Source: Spirosoma endophyticum | GTDB taxonomy: Bacteria; Bacteroidota; Bacteroidia; Cytophagales; Spirosomataceae | Assembly (NCBI RefSeq): GCF_900112365.1 | Contig: NZ_FOLQ01000001.1 | Coordinates: 868,001-932,000, forward strand | Reading direction: 5' to 3' | DNA: 64,000 nucleotides | In this document: in pieces, positions 51,988 through 61,540 of the stretch | Layout of the letters: every line of letters begins with the position of its first letter | How positions within the stretch are numbered: the first letter of the stretch is position 1 | Notes under the pieces: generated by a model | Told to the model about the DNA's origin: nothing | What the model saw: only the letters and a program-made list of their open reading frames with translations | Databases searched by the model: none | Position numbers and translations under genes: made by a program

Positions 51988-52365
51988 ATGCGAACATTCT
52001 TTAAGGTTCAGGCCACTTCTCTTCTAGCTAGCGGCATTGACTTTTTAACCACTGTTCTTTGTGTTCAGCTGTGGCATTACTGGTATTTATCGGCCAGTGT
52101 AACCGGGGCTGTTGTTGGCGGACTTGTCAGTTTTATCGTATCAAAAAAATGGACATTTGCTGAAAGCCGTCAGCCCGTTGCCTCACAATTCAGTCGATTT
52201 GTGCTTGTCTGGCTCGGAAATGCCGGTGCAAATGCTACCGGACTTTTTGTTACTACTCATTTTTTAGGCGTCCAATACCTAGTAGCCAAAACAGTCGTAG
52301 GTATTCTGGTCGGTATCAGCTACAATTATTTTTTACAGAAAGACTTCGTCTTCACCATGTCATGA
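51988..52365 (+). CDS. GtrA-family membrane protein
   Basis: 125 residues with four helices and the GtrA pattern (FKVQATSLLASGIDFLTTVL, SFIVSKKWTFAESRQP, VGISYNYFLQKDFVF). GtrA proteins are thought to help flip polyprenyl-linked sugars or lipids across the membrane. It starts five bases after pgpA and overlaps the DUF5686 gene by four bases (ATGA), so it belongs to the lipid operon. Confidence 0.88.
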   Translation: MRTFFKVQATSLLASGIDFLTTVLCVQLWHYWYLSASVTGAVVGGLVSFIVSKKWTFAESRQPVASQFSRFVLVWLGNAGANATGLFVTTHFLGVQYLVAKTVVGILVGISYNYFLQKDFVFTMS

Positions 52366-54929
52366 ACTATTTACTCCGTTGCGCGTCTTACCGAACAGTC
52401 CTGCTTTTGAGCGGGTTACTGTTTTTGTGTTCTGGTTTAACCCGCGCACAGGTGACTACTGTTACTGGAATCATTATCGACGGGGCTACAAACCAGCCCC
52501 TGTCGTTTGCCAATATCGTTTTTGTGGGCACTACCATTGGTACCACCAGTAACGAACGAGGTGCTTATACGTTAACAGCTACTGGAAATTTTACGAAAGT
52601 AGCCGTTTCATTTATTGGCTATAAATCCGTTACCAAAGCGATCACCCCCGGCACAAGCCAGCAAGTGATTATGAGGCTGGAACCAGACTCTCAACTCCTG
52701 AATGAAGTCGTTATTCGTAGCGGCAAACGGGAGCGCTACCGGAATAAAAACAACCCGGCGGTCGAACTGATTCGAAATGTGATCAGCCACCGGGAGCAGA
52801 ACCAGATTGGCCATTATGACTTCGCGTCGTATGAGGAATACGACAAATTACAGTTTTCTTTAAGCAGCCTGTCGACAAAAGTATCGGAGCGGAAAATCTT
52901 CCAGAAATATAAATTCCTGCTCGATAATCGGGATACCCTCACGTTGCCGGGCAAATCTCTATTGCCGGTTTATCTGGAAGAAAAAGTTTCCGATACGTAT
53001 TATCGCAAAAGTCCACAGAAGGAAAAGGTCATTGTTAAAGGCAAAAAACGGGTTGATTTCGGTCAGTATTTCGATAATAACGGACTCAGTCTCTACTTAA
53101 ATCGGATGTATTCGAAAGTCGATATTTATTCGAATTCGATTTTCCTGATGACCAACCAGTTCCTGAGTCCTATTGCCAGCAGCGCGCCCACATTTTACCA
53201 GTTTTATCTGGCGGATACCCTTACAGTTGGCAAAGCCAAACTGATCGGATTGAACTTCGTGCCCCGCAACGCTACCGACATGCTGTTTGAAGGCAAGATG
53301 TATGTAACGATGGACAGCAATTATGCGGTGCAGCGAATTAATCTATCGATAAACCCAAAGATCAACCTGAACTGGGTACGCGATTTACAGATTCACCAGC
53401 AGTTTGAGCAGAATACGGACGGACGGTATTATCTCAGCAAAAGTGATTTACTGGCCGACTTCGGGATCAGCAAAGGCAAGGGGGGCGGCATCTTCGGTCA
53501 GCGAACCCTCTCCTATCGAAACTATAAAACAAACGAAGCCCACTCCGATGAATTTTATGATGGTCAGCAACAGGTCGTAGCGGCCGATGCCGACGCCAAG
53601 CCCGACCAGTTCTGGAGAGAAAGCCGCCATGATACACTCTCGGCCGCCGAATCGAAAGTATACGCGAATATTGACAGTTTGAAACGAATGCCCTCGTTCC
53701 GGCGCACGATGAGTACGCTGACATTCTTACTGGCTGGTTACAAATCATTCGGTGCCTTTGAGGTAGGGCCGGCCAATACGTTCTACAGCTTCAATCCGGT
53801 CGAGGGGTTTCGATTACGGCTGGGGGGACGTACCACACCTGAATTAAGCAAACGCTACTACGCCGAAACGTATGCAGCTTATGGCTTTAAGGACGAGCGC
53901 TGGAAGTATTTTCTGAGTGGAACGTACTCAATCAACAACAAGTCAATTTACCAGTTTCCGCAAAATTATGTTCGGGCGAGCTTCCAGCGCGACACGAAAA
54001 TTCCGGGGCAGGAGCTTCAGTTTGTGCAGGAAGATAACTTTTTGCTATCCTTCAAACGGGGAGTCAACGACAAGTGGCTTTATAATGACACCTGGCGCAT
54101 TGACTACGTTCATGAGTTTGAAAATCACTTCTCCTACAGCTTTGGCTTTAAGAACTGGCAGCAGGCGCCCGCGGGAGCCTTGCAGTTTAAGCGAGCCACC
54201 GACGATGAAAATACTCCATCGCCTACGGTGATAACGTCTGAGTTTTCGGTGGAAACGCGCTGGGCGCCCAATGAGCAATTCTATCAGGGCAAGATTTACC
54301 GGGTGCCGATTGTGGGCAAATATCCAGTATATACCCTACGATTTGCCGCTGGTGTAAAAGGGTTGCTCAATAGTTCATACAACTATCAAAACCTGACCGG
54401 CAGTATCAGCAAACGCTTTTTCCTATCCCAACTGGGGTATTCAAACGTAACGCTACAGGGTGGCTATATTTTCGGCCAGGTGCCGTTCCCTCTCCTGACG
54501 ATTCACCGGGCCAACCAAACCTATGCGTATCAGTTAAACTCGTATAACCTGATGAATTTTCTGGAATTTGTCAGCGATCACTACGCCAGTGTAGACATAG
54601 ATCACTCATTTAATGGATTTTTCTTCAATAAAATCCCGTTATTCAAAAAGCTGAAATGGCGGGAAGCGGTTTCGATCAAAGCGTTATACGGTGGTTTACG
54701 GAGTCAGAATGATCCACAGCAGAATCCGTCATTGTACCAGTTCCCAACCGATGCCCAGGGTGTGCCTTCTACATACACGTTAACCCGAACGCCCTATATC
54801 GAAGCCAGTGCTGGTGTAGCTAATGTGCTGAAGTTTTTCCGGATTGACCTGGTCAAACGACTTAATTATCTAGATCATCCAAATGTGTCTCAATGGGGTA
54901 TCCGCGCCCGCGCCACCTTTGATTTTTAA
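52362..54929 (+). CDS. DUF5686 outer-membrane protein with carboxypeptidase-regulatory-like domain
   Basis: 855 residues. A signal peptide (LLLSGLLFLCSGLTRAQ) is followed by a carboxypeptidase-regulatory-like domain (VTGIIIDGATNQPLSFANIV to IMRLEPDSQLLNEVVI). The rest is the DUF5686 region, a large beta-rich domain likely to form an outer-membrane barrel; many aromatic-alternating strands and a terminal phenylalanine (ARATFDF) support this. Members are widespread in Bacteroidota and of unknown function. Here it lies inside the lipid operon and could move lipids to or through the outer membrane. Confidence 0.85.
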   Translation: MNYLLRCASYRTVLLLSGLLFLCSGLTRAQVTTVTGIIIDGATNQPLSFANIVFVGTTIGTTSNERGAYTLTATGNFTKVAVSFIGYKSVTKAITPGTSQQVIMRLEPDSQLLNEVVIRSGKRERYRNKNNPAVELIRNVISHREQNQIGHYDFASYEEYDKLQFSLSSLSTKVSERKIFQKYKFLLDNRDTLTLPGKSLLPVYLEEKVSDTYYRKSPQKEKVIVKGKKRVDFGQYFDNNGLSLYLNRMYSKVDIYSNSIFLMTNQFLSPIASSAPTFYQFYLADTLTVGKAKLIGLNFVPRNATDMLFEGKMYVTMDSNYAVQRINLSINPKINLNWVRDLQIHQQFEQNTDGRYYLSKSDLLADFGISKGKGGGIFGQRTLSYRNYKTNEAHSDEFYDGQQQVVAADADAKPDQFWRESRHDTLSAAESKVYANIDSLKRMPSFRRTMSTLTFLLAGYKSFGAFEVGPANTFYSFNPVEGFRLRLGGRTTPELSKRYYAETYAAYGFKDERWKYFLSGTYSINNKSIYQFPQNYVRASFQRDTKIPGQELQFVQEDNFLLSFKRGVNDKWLYNDTWRIDYVHEFENHFSYSFGFKNWQQAPAGALQFKRATDDENTPSPTVITSEFSVETRWAPNEQFYQGKIYRVPIVGKYPVYTLRFAAGVKGLLNSSYNYQNLTGSISKRFFLSQLGYSNVTLQGGYIFGQVPFPLLTIHRANQTYAYQLNSYNLMNFLEFVSDHYASVDIDHSFNGFFFNKIPLFKKLKWREAVSIKALYGGLRSQNDPQQNPSLYQFPTDAQGVPSTYTLTRTPYIEASAGVANVLKFFRIDLVKRLNYLDHPNVSQWGIRARATFDF

Positions 54930-54947
54930 CATAAAACGCCTACCACT

Positions 54948-56237
54948 ATGCAACAGGCACTTCCATTCCGCACAAAAGTTCAGTTGGGTATTTACACCCT
55001 CATCAACCCCTTCGTCAGATTACTAATTAGGTTGGGGCTAACGCCCAACATGATCACCACTATCGGTCTGGTGTTAAACATCGGGGTAGCGGGCATCTTT
55101 ATTCTGGGTGCTCAACAAGGCAACCGGGGCGATTTGAGCTATGTTGGCTGGGCGGGAGCGATGGTGCTGTTTGCCGGTTTATTTGATATGCTGGATGGGC
55201 AGGTAGCGCGGCTGGGTAAGATGAGTTCACTCTATGGAGCGCTCTTCGATTCGGTGCTGGATCGATACAGCGAACTGATTCTGTTTTTAGGTATATGCTA
55301 CTACCTGATTGCACATCATTATTTTTTCGGCTCCCTGTTTGCCTTTATTGCGTTGATCGGTTCCATCATGGTCAGCTATACCCGCGCCCGTGCTGAAGGC
55401 CTGGGCATCGAAAGTAAAGGCGGACTCATGCAGAGGCCCGAACGGGTCATTACCATTGGCGTGTCGGCGCTGGCGTGCGGCTGCCTGGACCCTCTTCTCG
55501 GTCCTGATTTTAAAGTATACGTACCGGGCATTCCGGTACATGTATTTGAAACGATGTCAATTTTTACGCTGCCGCTAACCCTCATGGCGTTCATGACAAA
55601 TATCACCGCCTATAACCGGTTAATAGATGCAAAAAAAGCACTGGCTCAAAAAGAGAAATCCGAGTCCCGGCAACCTGTGCTGATGCTGGCATTTCTTATA
55701 TTGACTTCTGTAATGGGCCATTCGGCCGAAGCGAAGGGAGTAGCTTTCGGGCTCAATCAGGAAAAGCCGAAACTGAGCTTCCCCGTGCCCAAAAATATTC
55801 CCAATCAGTTATTTTATCTTCAACGGGACCCCAATCCGAATACGATTATCTGTGCATTAAACCTGAAAAATGGTCAACTGGACAGGCACGACCCGGTTCA
55901 TGTTTTCTGGATTCGGTATACCGAGCAAAGTCAGCCGAAAGAGCTTTCCTACCTTCAGCGCACGTTTGCCTACGGCATCAAAGCGCGTGCCCTGTCGAAT
56001 GAGGAATATGAATTGAACTTTGTGTCCTATAAAAAATTTCCATTACGTCTGGTCAAGTCGGAGCGGGACGCCGGTTACTACGTTTATGCGAATGTGAACC
56101 AGAAAAAAGTGATTCTGAGACGTCTTTATCTGCATATTGAAGGTGGAACCTTGTGGATGCCGAATGTAAAGTACATTCAGGTAGAAGGTATTAACGCGTC
56201 CACCGGAGAAAGCACCGTCGAACGAATTATGGTTTAA
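54948..56237 (+). CDS. CDP-alcohol phosphotransferase fused to DUF4833
   Basis: 429 residues. Residues 1-235 are a six-helix CDP-alcohol phosphatidyltransferase with the full active motif DGQVARLG..GALFDSVLD starting at Asp83. A seventh hydrophobic stretch at about 243-262 (LMLAFLILTSVMG, then HSAEAKG) looks like an internal signal/anchor. From 270 on a DUF4833 domain follows (SFPVPKNIPNQLFYLQRDPN, HVFWIRYTE, GIKARAL), probably periplasmic. The enzyme should join a CDP-diacylglycerol to a polyol phosphate such as inositol 1-phosphate, making PI-phosphate for the PgpA partner. The fusion to DUF4833 is uncommon in my experience. Confidence 0.88.
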   Translation: MQQALPFRTKVQLGIYTLINPFVRLLIRLGLTPNMITTIGLVLNIGVAGIFILGAQQGNRGDLSYVGWAGAMVLFAGLFDMLDGQVARLGKMSSLYGALFDSVLDRYSELILFLGICYYLIAHHYFFGSLFAFIALIGSIMVSYTRARAEGLGIESKGGLMQRPERVITIGVSALACGCLDPLLGPDFKVYVPGIPVHVFETMSIFTLPLTLMAFMTNITAYNRLIDAKKALAQKEKSESRQPVLMLAFLILTSVMGHSAEAKGVAFGLNQEKPKLSFPVPKNIPNQLFYLQRDPNPNTIICALNLKNGQLDRHDPVHVFWIRYTEQSQPKELSYLQRTFAYGIKARALSNEEYELNFVSYKKFPLRLVKSERDAGYYVYANVNQKKVILRRLYLHIEGGTLWMPNVKYIQVEGINASTGESTVERIMV

Positions 56238-56245
56238 TACCGTAC

Positions 56246-57196
56246 TTGTTTACCCCTAAAATGACACCTGATTCTTCAATTGCCAGTCCATCTTTTTATA
56301 AGCAGGTGCTGACCCTAAGCCTGATATCGCTTGGCTATCTGCTATTGTCTTTTGTGCTGGTTGGGTTTAAATCAGATCAGTTGTTTCTGGTTGGGTTAGT
56401 GAATGGATTGTATTTTGCGTCAGCCCAAAGCCGCAAATTTGTTATCGGTTTTTCTATTTTCATCGTGTATTGGATTGTTTTCGATTATATGAAAGCGTTC
56501 CCGAATTACCAATACAATGCGGTGCACATTGAATCACTCTACATGCTGGAAAAGAAGCTGTTTGGCATTGCCAACGGGGCTTCAATTCTAACGCCTAATG
56601 AGTACTGGCTGCTTCACCGAACCACATTACTGAACGTATTGACTGGCTTATTTTATGTAAGCTGGATTCCAATTCCACTCCTGTTCGCTACGTATCTTTT
56701 TTTTAAAGACCGGCCATCGTTTTATCCCCTGGCGCTGACATTTGTGCTGGTCAATCTGTTAGGGTTTATCATCTACTATCTCTACCCTGCCGCTCCCCCC
56801 TGGTATATACAGCACTACGGCTTTACGTTTCATCCGAACACGCCTGGCAATACGGCTGGCTTAGCTAATTTCGACCGGTACTTTGGCATCAATCTCTTCA
56901 GTTCCATTTACGCCAAAAGCTCCAATGTTTTTGCCGCCATGCCTTCACTACATTCGTCGTATCCGGTGATTGTTTTGTACTATGGTATAAAGAATAAAGC
57001 AGGCCTGATTAATGTATTCTTTTTGATTGTGATGGGGGGCATCTGGTTTTCAGCCGTCTACACAAGTCATCACTACGTACTGGATGTGTTGGCAGGCATC
57101 AGCTGCGCCCTGATCGGCATTATTCTGTTTAACCAGTTGTTTAAAACACGCTGGCTAACTGCTTTTAATCGGCGACTGGTTGTTTTAACAACCTAA
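56246..57196 (+). CDS. PAP2 / inositol phosphotransferase (Aur1-like) membrane enzyme
   Basis: 316 residues with six to seven hydrophobic helices. The histidine-bearing PAP2 motifs are AMPSLHSSYPV and YTSHHYVLDVLAG. The segment FDYMKAFPNYQYNAVHIESL and the YYLYPAAPPWY stretch are typical of the inositolphosphotransferase Aur1/Ipt1 branch, which moves phosphoinositol from PI to ceramide. In Bacteroidota, which make sphingolipids, this would give inositol phosphorylceramide. The alternative is a general lipid phosphatase. It lies 8 bases behind the CDP-alcohol transferase gene and ends the operon. Confidence 0.85.
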   Translation: MFTPKMTPDSSIASPSFYKQVLTLSLISLGYLLLSFVLVGFKSDQLFLVGLVNGLYFASAQSRKFVIGFSIFIVYWIVFDYMKAFPNYQYNAVHIESLYMLEKKLFGIANGASILTPNEYWLLHRTTLLNVLTGLFYVSWIPIPLLFATYLFFKDRPSFYPLALTFVLVNLLGFIIYYLYPAAPPWYIQHYGFTFHPNTPGNTAGLANFDRYFGINLFSSIYAKSSNVFAAMPSLHSSYPVIVLYYGIKNKAGLINVFFLIVMGGIWFSAVYTSHHYVLDVLAGISCALIGIILFNQLFKTRWLTAFNRRLVVLTT

Positions 57197-57328
57197 TCCT
57201 GCTGCTCCTTACCGAAGCTAACGATGATGTCGGGGTATTTATCCGGTCGTCAGGTCTCTGAGAGTGCCTGAAATGGATGGATACAACGGTCTCTTTCTCC
57301 TGTATGTTCGAGAAAACGAGTGCACTAT

Positions 57329-57361
57329 AAAGCCGCACCCGACGAACCTGAGTGCGGCTTT
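57329..57361. terminator. Hairpin between convergent operons
   Basis: AAAGCCGCAC and GTGCGGCTTT form a perfect 10-bp stem with a 13-base loop. A runs on one side and Ts on the other allow termination in both directions, suiting the convergent lipid and Sus operons. Confidence 0.75.
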
Positions 57362-57422
57362 GTGCTATTACTATCATTTACGCTACGTTTGTAATCACCT
57401 GCTTCAGCCACCGGGGTTACTT

Positions 57423-59903
57423 TTATTTATAATTCAGCAACGTCGTGGCCTCACACGCTTTGTCCGTTTTGAAGCGAATCCATCGGGCTTGAAAATTCTT
57501 CGGAAATTCGTAGTCGACCGTTTTGCCAGGAGCGACCGTAAATGACTTATACGTCATCCAGACGCCCGAACCGACGGGGTCCGCTTCGATGGTAACCGTT
57601 ACGGGTTGGGTAGCTTTGTGCGCAAGTTGCAGGCTGCGTTGGTCGTAGAAACCGATCAGATAGGGATCAGAGGCTTCATTGGCTTTCACCGACGCATTTT
57701 TCCAGGGCCCACCATGACCCGTTGGCTTGCCCAGTTTCCAGAGGTCGTCGATAGTTCCCGCCCAAAGGGCCGCCTTTTTATCGTCAGAAACAATAATATG
57801 TTCGTTCTTTCCGGCTGCGCTCATGTCAATACCCGTCATGACCAGGAGCCCACGGTACGACGCGTAATCATTAATACGCAGATTATGAGACGAAACGGGG
57901 CGCATTTTAGCGTATCCATCGGCATTTTCGGCAGGCAGTTCATAGAACGTGCCGTGGCAATTGAGCAGGTCACGTTCGGTAGCCACTTCCCGGCAAATCC
58001 GAAGAGCAGCCTGATTGGTCAGGTCGGTATAGGCATTGCTACCGAGTGGTAACCGCCAGCGCCGTCCCTTGTCGTCCACAATCAAAACGCTCGATTCCTC
58101 GATCGTTACAACGTTCTGAGGAATAGCGAACTTGGTCTTAATAACGTCTACCGTTCCAGCATCATCCTTCCGAACGAGCTGCATATCGGCATTCAGTTCA
58201 TAATAGCCAACATCCGTGGCTTGCCCACCTTTGTAGGTCGACGCGGCCATGCCCAATGCCCGCCGATTAGCGCCTAATCCATACATCAACCCGCCCGATG
58301 TATTAGCCGTTGAGACCGTGCTAAGCCCGGCAAATAATGAACCGGCCGTCGTAGTACGCGTATCGTTTGCTGAATACGAGAAGTGAGCGGATAAATTGGC
58401 CGCTTTGTCCGACTTAATTCGAATCCACTCGCCGGGGACCTCCGCGCCGAAGGGTACGTGGGTAGCCTTATGCGCCCCAACGGTCACGGTTTGCTGTGAA
58501 GACCAGCTACCCGTTCCGGTTTTATCGATCTCAAACGTGATCTGAACATCAGTGTCGCTGTTGTTTTGAATCCAGGCTGAACGGTTGGCCCAACCAGCAA
58601 ATAAAAACGGCTCGGAGGTCTGATTCGCTTTGATGGGTTCATCGAGCCAGACGGCGCCTTCGGCTGTATTTGGCCCAAGTTGATCGGGTAGATTTAGGGA
58701 GGTGAACCACAGATTTGAATTCGATTGGCCGGGACCTTCAAGGCTGCCCTTTACTTTCCGTTTGTTCAAAAATTCTTTTTGCGCGGAATCATCGCAGCCA
58801 AAAACCAACTGATCATTCCAGCGGGCGTAATCACCAATCACTTTCAGATACGCGGATCGGGGTCTGATACCGGCCGTATTCGCTGCGGTGAAACCACCGG
58901 GAAACCGCCAGAACATACCGTGCATAGTCATCAGATAGTCCGGTTGCTGGGCTGTACCCACGTCCCGGATGCGGGGCCACTCGGTATTCCAGCCATGAGC
59001 GCCATCGTATGAGTGACTGGCTTTAGGAAGCCGGAAAAAATGCCAGCCCGTCGTTTTGTCCCGCACGCCCAGCAGTACCGATTTATGATCCCAGCCTGTG
59101 GCCCAGATGGGGTCCGTTCCCGGATTTTTATTGCCATAAATGCCACCTGGACCCGTCACCTCAACGAATTGATTTCGCCGGACTACAGTCCAGTCTTTGC
59201 CGTTCCATTCCGATAGTGAGCCCGCATCTACATCAAATTGGACCAGCGCCTTGGCCCCAGGCTCGCCATTGTTAGAATAGACCATAACGCCCTGACCAGA
59301 GTATACGCCTTTACCGTGCGCCCCTGGCAACAGCGTGTTTTCCAGGTTATTCGATTCGTCAGACTCTTTTTTCCGATTGACATTGCCATCCTCATAGAGC
59401 ATAGTCGGAGCCAGCGTATTTACGTCTACTTCGTAAAAACCTTCTTCCATCGTTCCGTAATAGATTTTCCCTTTCGGATCGGTCAGATGGCGCGCATTTC
59501 CGGTATGACGCCCAGGCATCGTTTTGTAGGGAATAACCCGAACATGTGCCTTGCTGTCAATGGCATAGGGGCCAATGAATAGCTGATTACTTTCGGGATG
59601 AATCATTCGGTTGGCGGGGGTGCCACCAATGCTTTCAGACCGGACGATCTGCTTTTTATCGGGTGTTATTTCGTATAATTTATCGGACGACCCAAACGGT
59701 AAATGCGGACCATATGTAACAACCCAGAGGTTGCCCGCCCAGGGAACAACGGCTCCCGTACCGCATTCGCCCTCATTGTTGTACATGGCCAGTTGCGGAT
59801 AAATCCCGCTGTATGACGACACCTTTTTGGACTGAGCAATGCCTATATTACCGTGTGCAAGCAGCCATCCAATTAGGCCAACCGAAAGAAAAAACCTTTT
59901 CAT
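57423..59903 (-). CDS. Large exported protein of the Sus locus, propeller-like with duplicated tail domain
   Basis: 826 residues with a signal peptide (FFLSVGLIGWLLAHGNIGIA). Residues about 30-390 read as repeating beta-strands with WVVTYGPHLPFGSSDKLYEI, QLFIGPYAI, KIYYGTMEEGFYEVD, suggesting a beta-propeller. Two related sandwich modules occur later, one ending TVTVGAHKATHVPFGAEVPG then EWIRIKSDKAANLSAHFSY (about 470-530), the other at the C-terminus (VAPGKTVDYEFPKNFQARW, IRFKTDKACEATTLLNY). The two share the pattern WIRxKxDKA, so an internal duplication is likely. No catalytic residues are recognised. Downstream of susD on the same strand, it is probably a surface or periplasmic glycan-binding or glycan-degrading protein. 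Confidence 0.75.
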   Translation of the reverse strand: MKRFFLSVGLIGWLLAHGNIGIAQSKKVSSYSGIYPQLAMYNNEGECGTGAVVPWAGNLWVVTYGPHLPFGSSDKLYEITPDKKQIVRSESIGGTPANRMIHPESNQLFIGPYAIDSKAHVRVIPYKTMPGRHTGNARHLTDPKGKIYYGTMEEGFYEVDVNTLAPTMLYEDGNVNRKKESDESNNLENTLLPGAHGKGVYSGQGVMVYSNNGEPGAKALVQFDVDAGSLSEWNGKDWTVVRRNQFVEVTGPGGIYGNKNPGTDPIWATGWDHKSVLLGVRDKTTGWHFFRLPKASHSYDGAHGWNTEWPRIRDVGTAQQPDYLMTMHGMFWRFPGGFTAANTAGIRPRSAYLKVIGDYARWNDQLVFGCDDSAQKEFLNKRKVKGSLEGPGQSNSNLWFTSLNLPDQLGPNTAEGAVWLDEPIKANQTSEPFLFAGWANRSAWIQNNSDTDVQITFEIDKTGTGSWSSQQTVTVGAHKATHVPFGAEVPGEWIRIKSDKAANLSAHFSYSANDTRTTTAGSLFAGLSTVSTANTSGGLMYGLGANRRALGMAASTYKGGQATDVGYYELNADMQLVRKDDAGTVDVIKTKFAIPQNVVTIEESSVLIVDDKGRRWRLPLGSNAYTDLTNQAALRICREVATERDLLNCHGTFYELPAENADGYAKMRPVSSHNLRINDYASYRGLLVMTGIDMSAAGKNEHIIVSDDKKAALWAGTIDDLWKLGKPTGHGGPWKNASVKANEASDPYLIGFYDQRSLQLAHKATQPVTVTIEADPVGSGVWMTYKSFTVAPGKTVDYEFPKNFQARWIRFKTDKACEATTLLNYK

Positions 59904-59947
59904 TGCGTTAATAATAAGTTGATAGTTAGACAGTAGCTGGTGTTGAT

Positions 59948-61432
59948 TTACTCCCAGCCGGGATTCTGTGTTAGTTTCGGATTAGCCTGAATTTCTTCCA
60001 GTGGAATGGGATAATACCGGTGCTTGGCCTGTGGCGTACGGGTGGGATACACATCGTTTACCGCTTTCGGGATGACGGTCAGGAAGGTGTTCGTCCGGGT
60101 CAGATCGAACCAGCGGTCAGCCTCGGCAAACAGCTCCCACGAACGCTCCTGAAGGACAGCGGCAATAAAAGCGTCCTTGCCGAGGCCCGGAGTAAGGTCT
60201 CCCAGTCCCGCCCGTTTGCGAACCGTGTTGATGTACCCATAGGCGGCAACTGTCGCTCCATTCTGCCGAGCTTCGGCTTCAGCCGCAACCAGATACACGT
60301 CGGCCAGCCGGATAATGGGAAAATTGCAGTTATTGGCTTCGGCGATGGAGTTCGGATCACGGTATTTACGGATCAAAACACCTTTGGGCGTAACAGGCGT
60401 GATGTCTTTCTGCGGCACGATCTTTCCCGACACATCACGATACGTCGTGTCCAGCAACTGCCGTCGTTTGTCGCTGGGAGAAAACGAGTTGTAGAAACCC
60501 TGATAGGCAAACCAGGACCCGAAAGACACTTTGGCATAATCCGGGCCGGAACTGTTGCGGGGACCGGCAATACCCATCACGGTCAACCAGCGGCTGGGCG
60601 TTACCCGATCCGCTTCAACGGCCCACATATTCTCGATCCGGGCCGCATCTTCTTTGTCCACATCGAACACATCCAGCACATTTGGCATTAGCGAATACTT
60701 GCCCGAATTGATCGTTGCCTGCGCCAGTTGCAACGCCTTTGCCCAGTCTTCGTTGTACAACGCTACTTTAGCATAGAGCCCCTGAATCGCTTCCTTGGAA
60801 GGCCGACCTTTCACCAAACTGACTGAGTAAGAAGGCAGTCCAGCAATAGCCTGATCTAAATCACTGTAAATCTGTTTATAAATATCGGCCCGTGAATTTT
60901 TAGTAACGAGCGCTTCAGCTTCACTGGAGCTGGCTTTTATTTTTACCGGAATCTCGTTAAACGTTTTGGTAAGCATCCAGTGATATAAGCCTCGTAAAGC
61001 ATAGGCTTCGGCAACAATTTCCGTCCGGCGCTGGGCATCCATCTGAATGGCAGGAACCTTCTCAATAACCCAATTGGCGTTTTCGATTCCCTTGTAGCTA
61101 AATCGCCAGACACCCTGCGGCCCTTCTGTTTCATGACGTCCCGAGTTCCGTTGGGCTGTGTAATATGGATCGTACGAAAACAGCGTAATGGTATTCCGCC
61201 CCACAACAGCGCGCGGGGACGCCTGATCGGCCGCGAAATCGGATACGGCAACTAACGGGAAGCCATACAGGTTGATGAGCGACCCGGCCGAAGACGCTAT
61301 TCCTGCTTCGGCATCGGAGGCTGTTTTGTAGAAATTGGTCGTAAAAATGGATGAATACACCGTTTCATCTAGTTTGCTGCACGAGATCGTCAGGCCCGAC
61401 ATAGCCAGCAGCAGCAGGATTTGTTTCTTCAT
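59948..61432 (-). CDS. susD: SusD/RagB family glycan-binding lipoprotein
   Basis: 494 residues. A lipoprotein signal ends at LTISCSKLDET, with Cys18 as the lipid anchor. The SusD fold is shown by DAEAGIASSAGSLINLYGFP, AYALRGLYHWMLTKTFNEIP and the C-terminal ELFAEADRWFDLTRTNTF with YYPIPLEEIQANPKLTQNPG. SusD proteins cap the SusC channel on the cell surface and capture oligosaccharides or other nutrients. The substrate is not evident. Separated from susC by a palindromic repeat. Confidence 0.94.
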   Translation of the reverse strand: MKKQILLLLAMSGLTISCSKLDETVYSSIFTTNFYKTASDAEAGIASSAGSLINLYGFPLVAVSDFAADQASPRAVVGRNTITLFSYDPYYTAQRNSGRHETEGPQGVWRFSYKGIENANWVIEKVPAIQMDAQRRTEIVAEAYALRGLYHWMLTKTFNEIPVKIKASSSEAEALVTKNSRADIYKQIYSDLDQAIAGLPSYSVSLVKGRPSKEAIQGLYAKVALYNEDWAKALQLAQATINSGKYSLMPNVLDVFDVDKEDAARIENMWAVEADRVTPSRWLTVMGIAGPRNSSGPDYAKVSFGSWFAYQGFYNSFSPSDKRRQLLDTTYRDVSGKIVPQKDITPVTPKGVLIRKYRDPNSIAEANNCNFPIIRLADVYLVAAEAEARQNGATVAAYGYINTVRKRAGLGDLTPGLGKDAFIAAVLQERSWELFAEADRWFDLTRTNTFLTVIPKAVNDVYPTRTPQAKHRYYPIPLEEIQANPKLTQNPGWE

Positions 61433-61442
61433 GGAAGGAAAA

Positions 61443-61540
61443 TGAAAGAGCGAAAGAGTGAATGAGCGAAAGAGTGAGTGAGAGAGTAAAAGAGCGTTTT
61501 TGTGCCAGCCACTCTTTCACTCTCTCGCTCTTTCGCTTTT
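61443..61540. repeat. Palindromic repeat between susC and susD
   Basis: Left arm words GAAAGAGCGAAAGAGTGAAT, GAGCGAAAGAGTGAGTGAG and right arm CACTCTTTCACTCTCTCGCT with CTTTCGC are imperfect complements around TTTTTGTGCCAGC. It uses nearly the same GAGTGAA/GAAAGAG words as the repeat at 30.8 kb, so the two belong to one family. Confidence 0.75.

Noticed and set aside
57197-57328. Fragment of a receiver domain after the PAP2 gene
   Set aside because: A few words look suggestive, but no frame holds them together.
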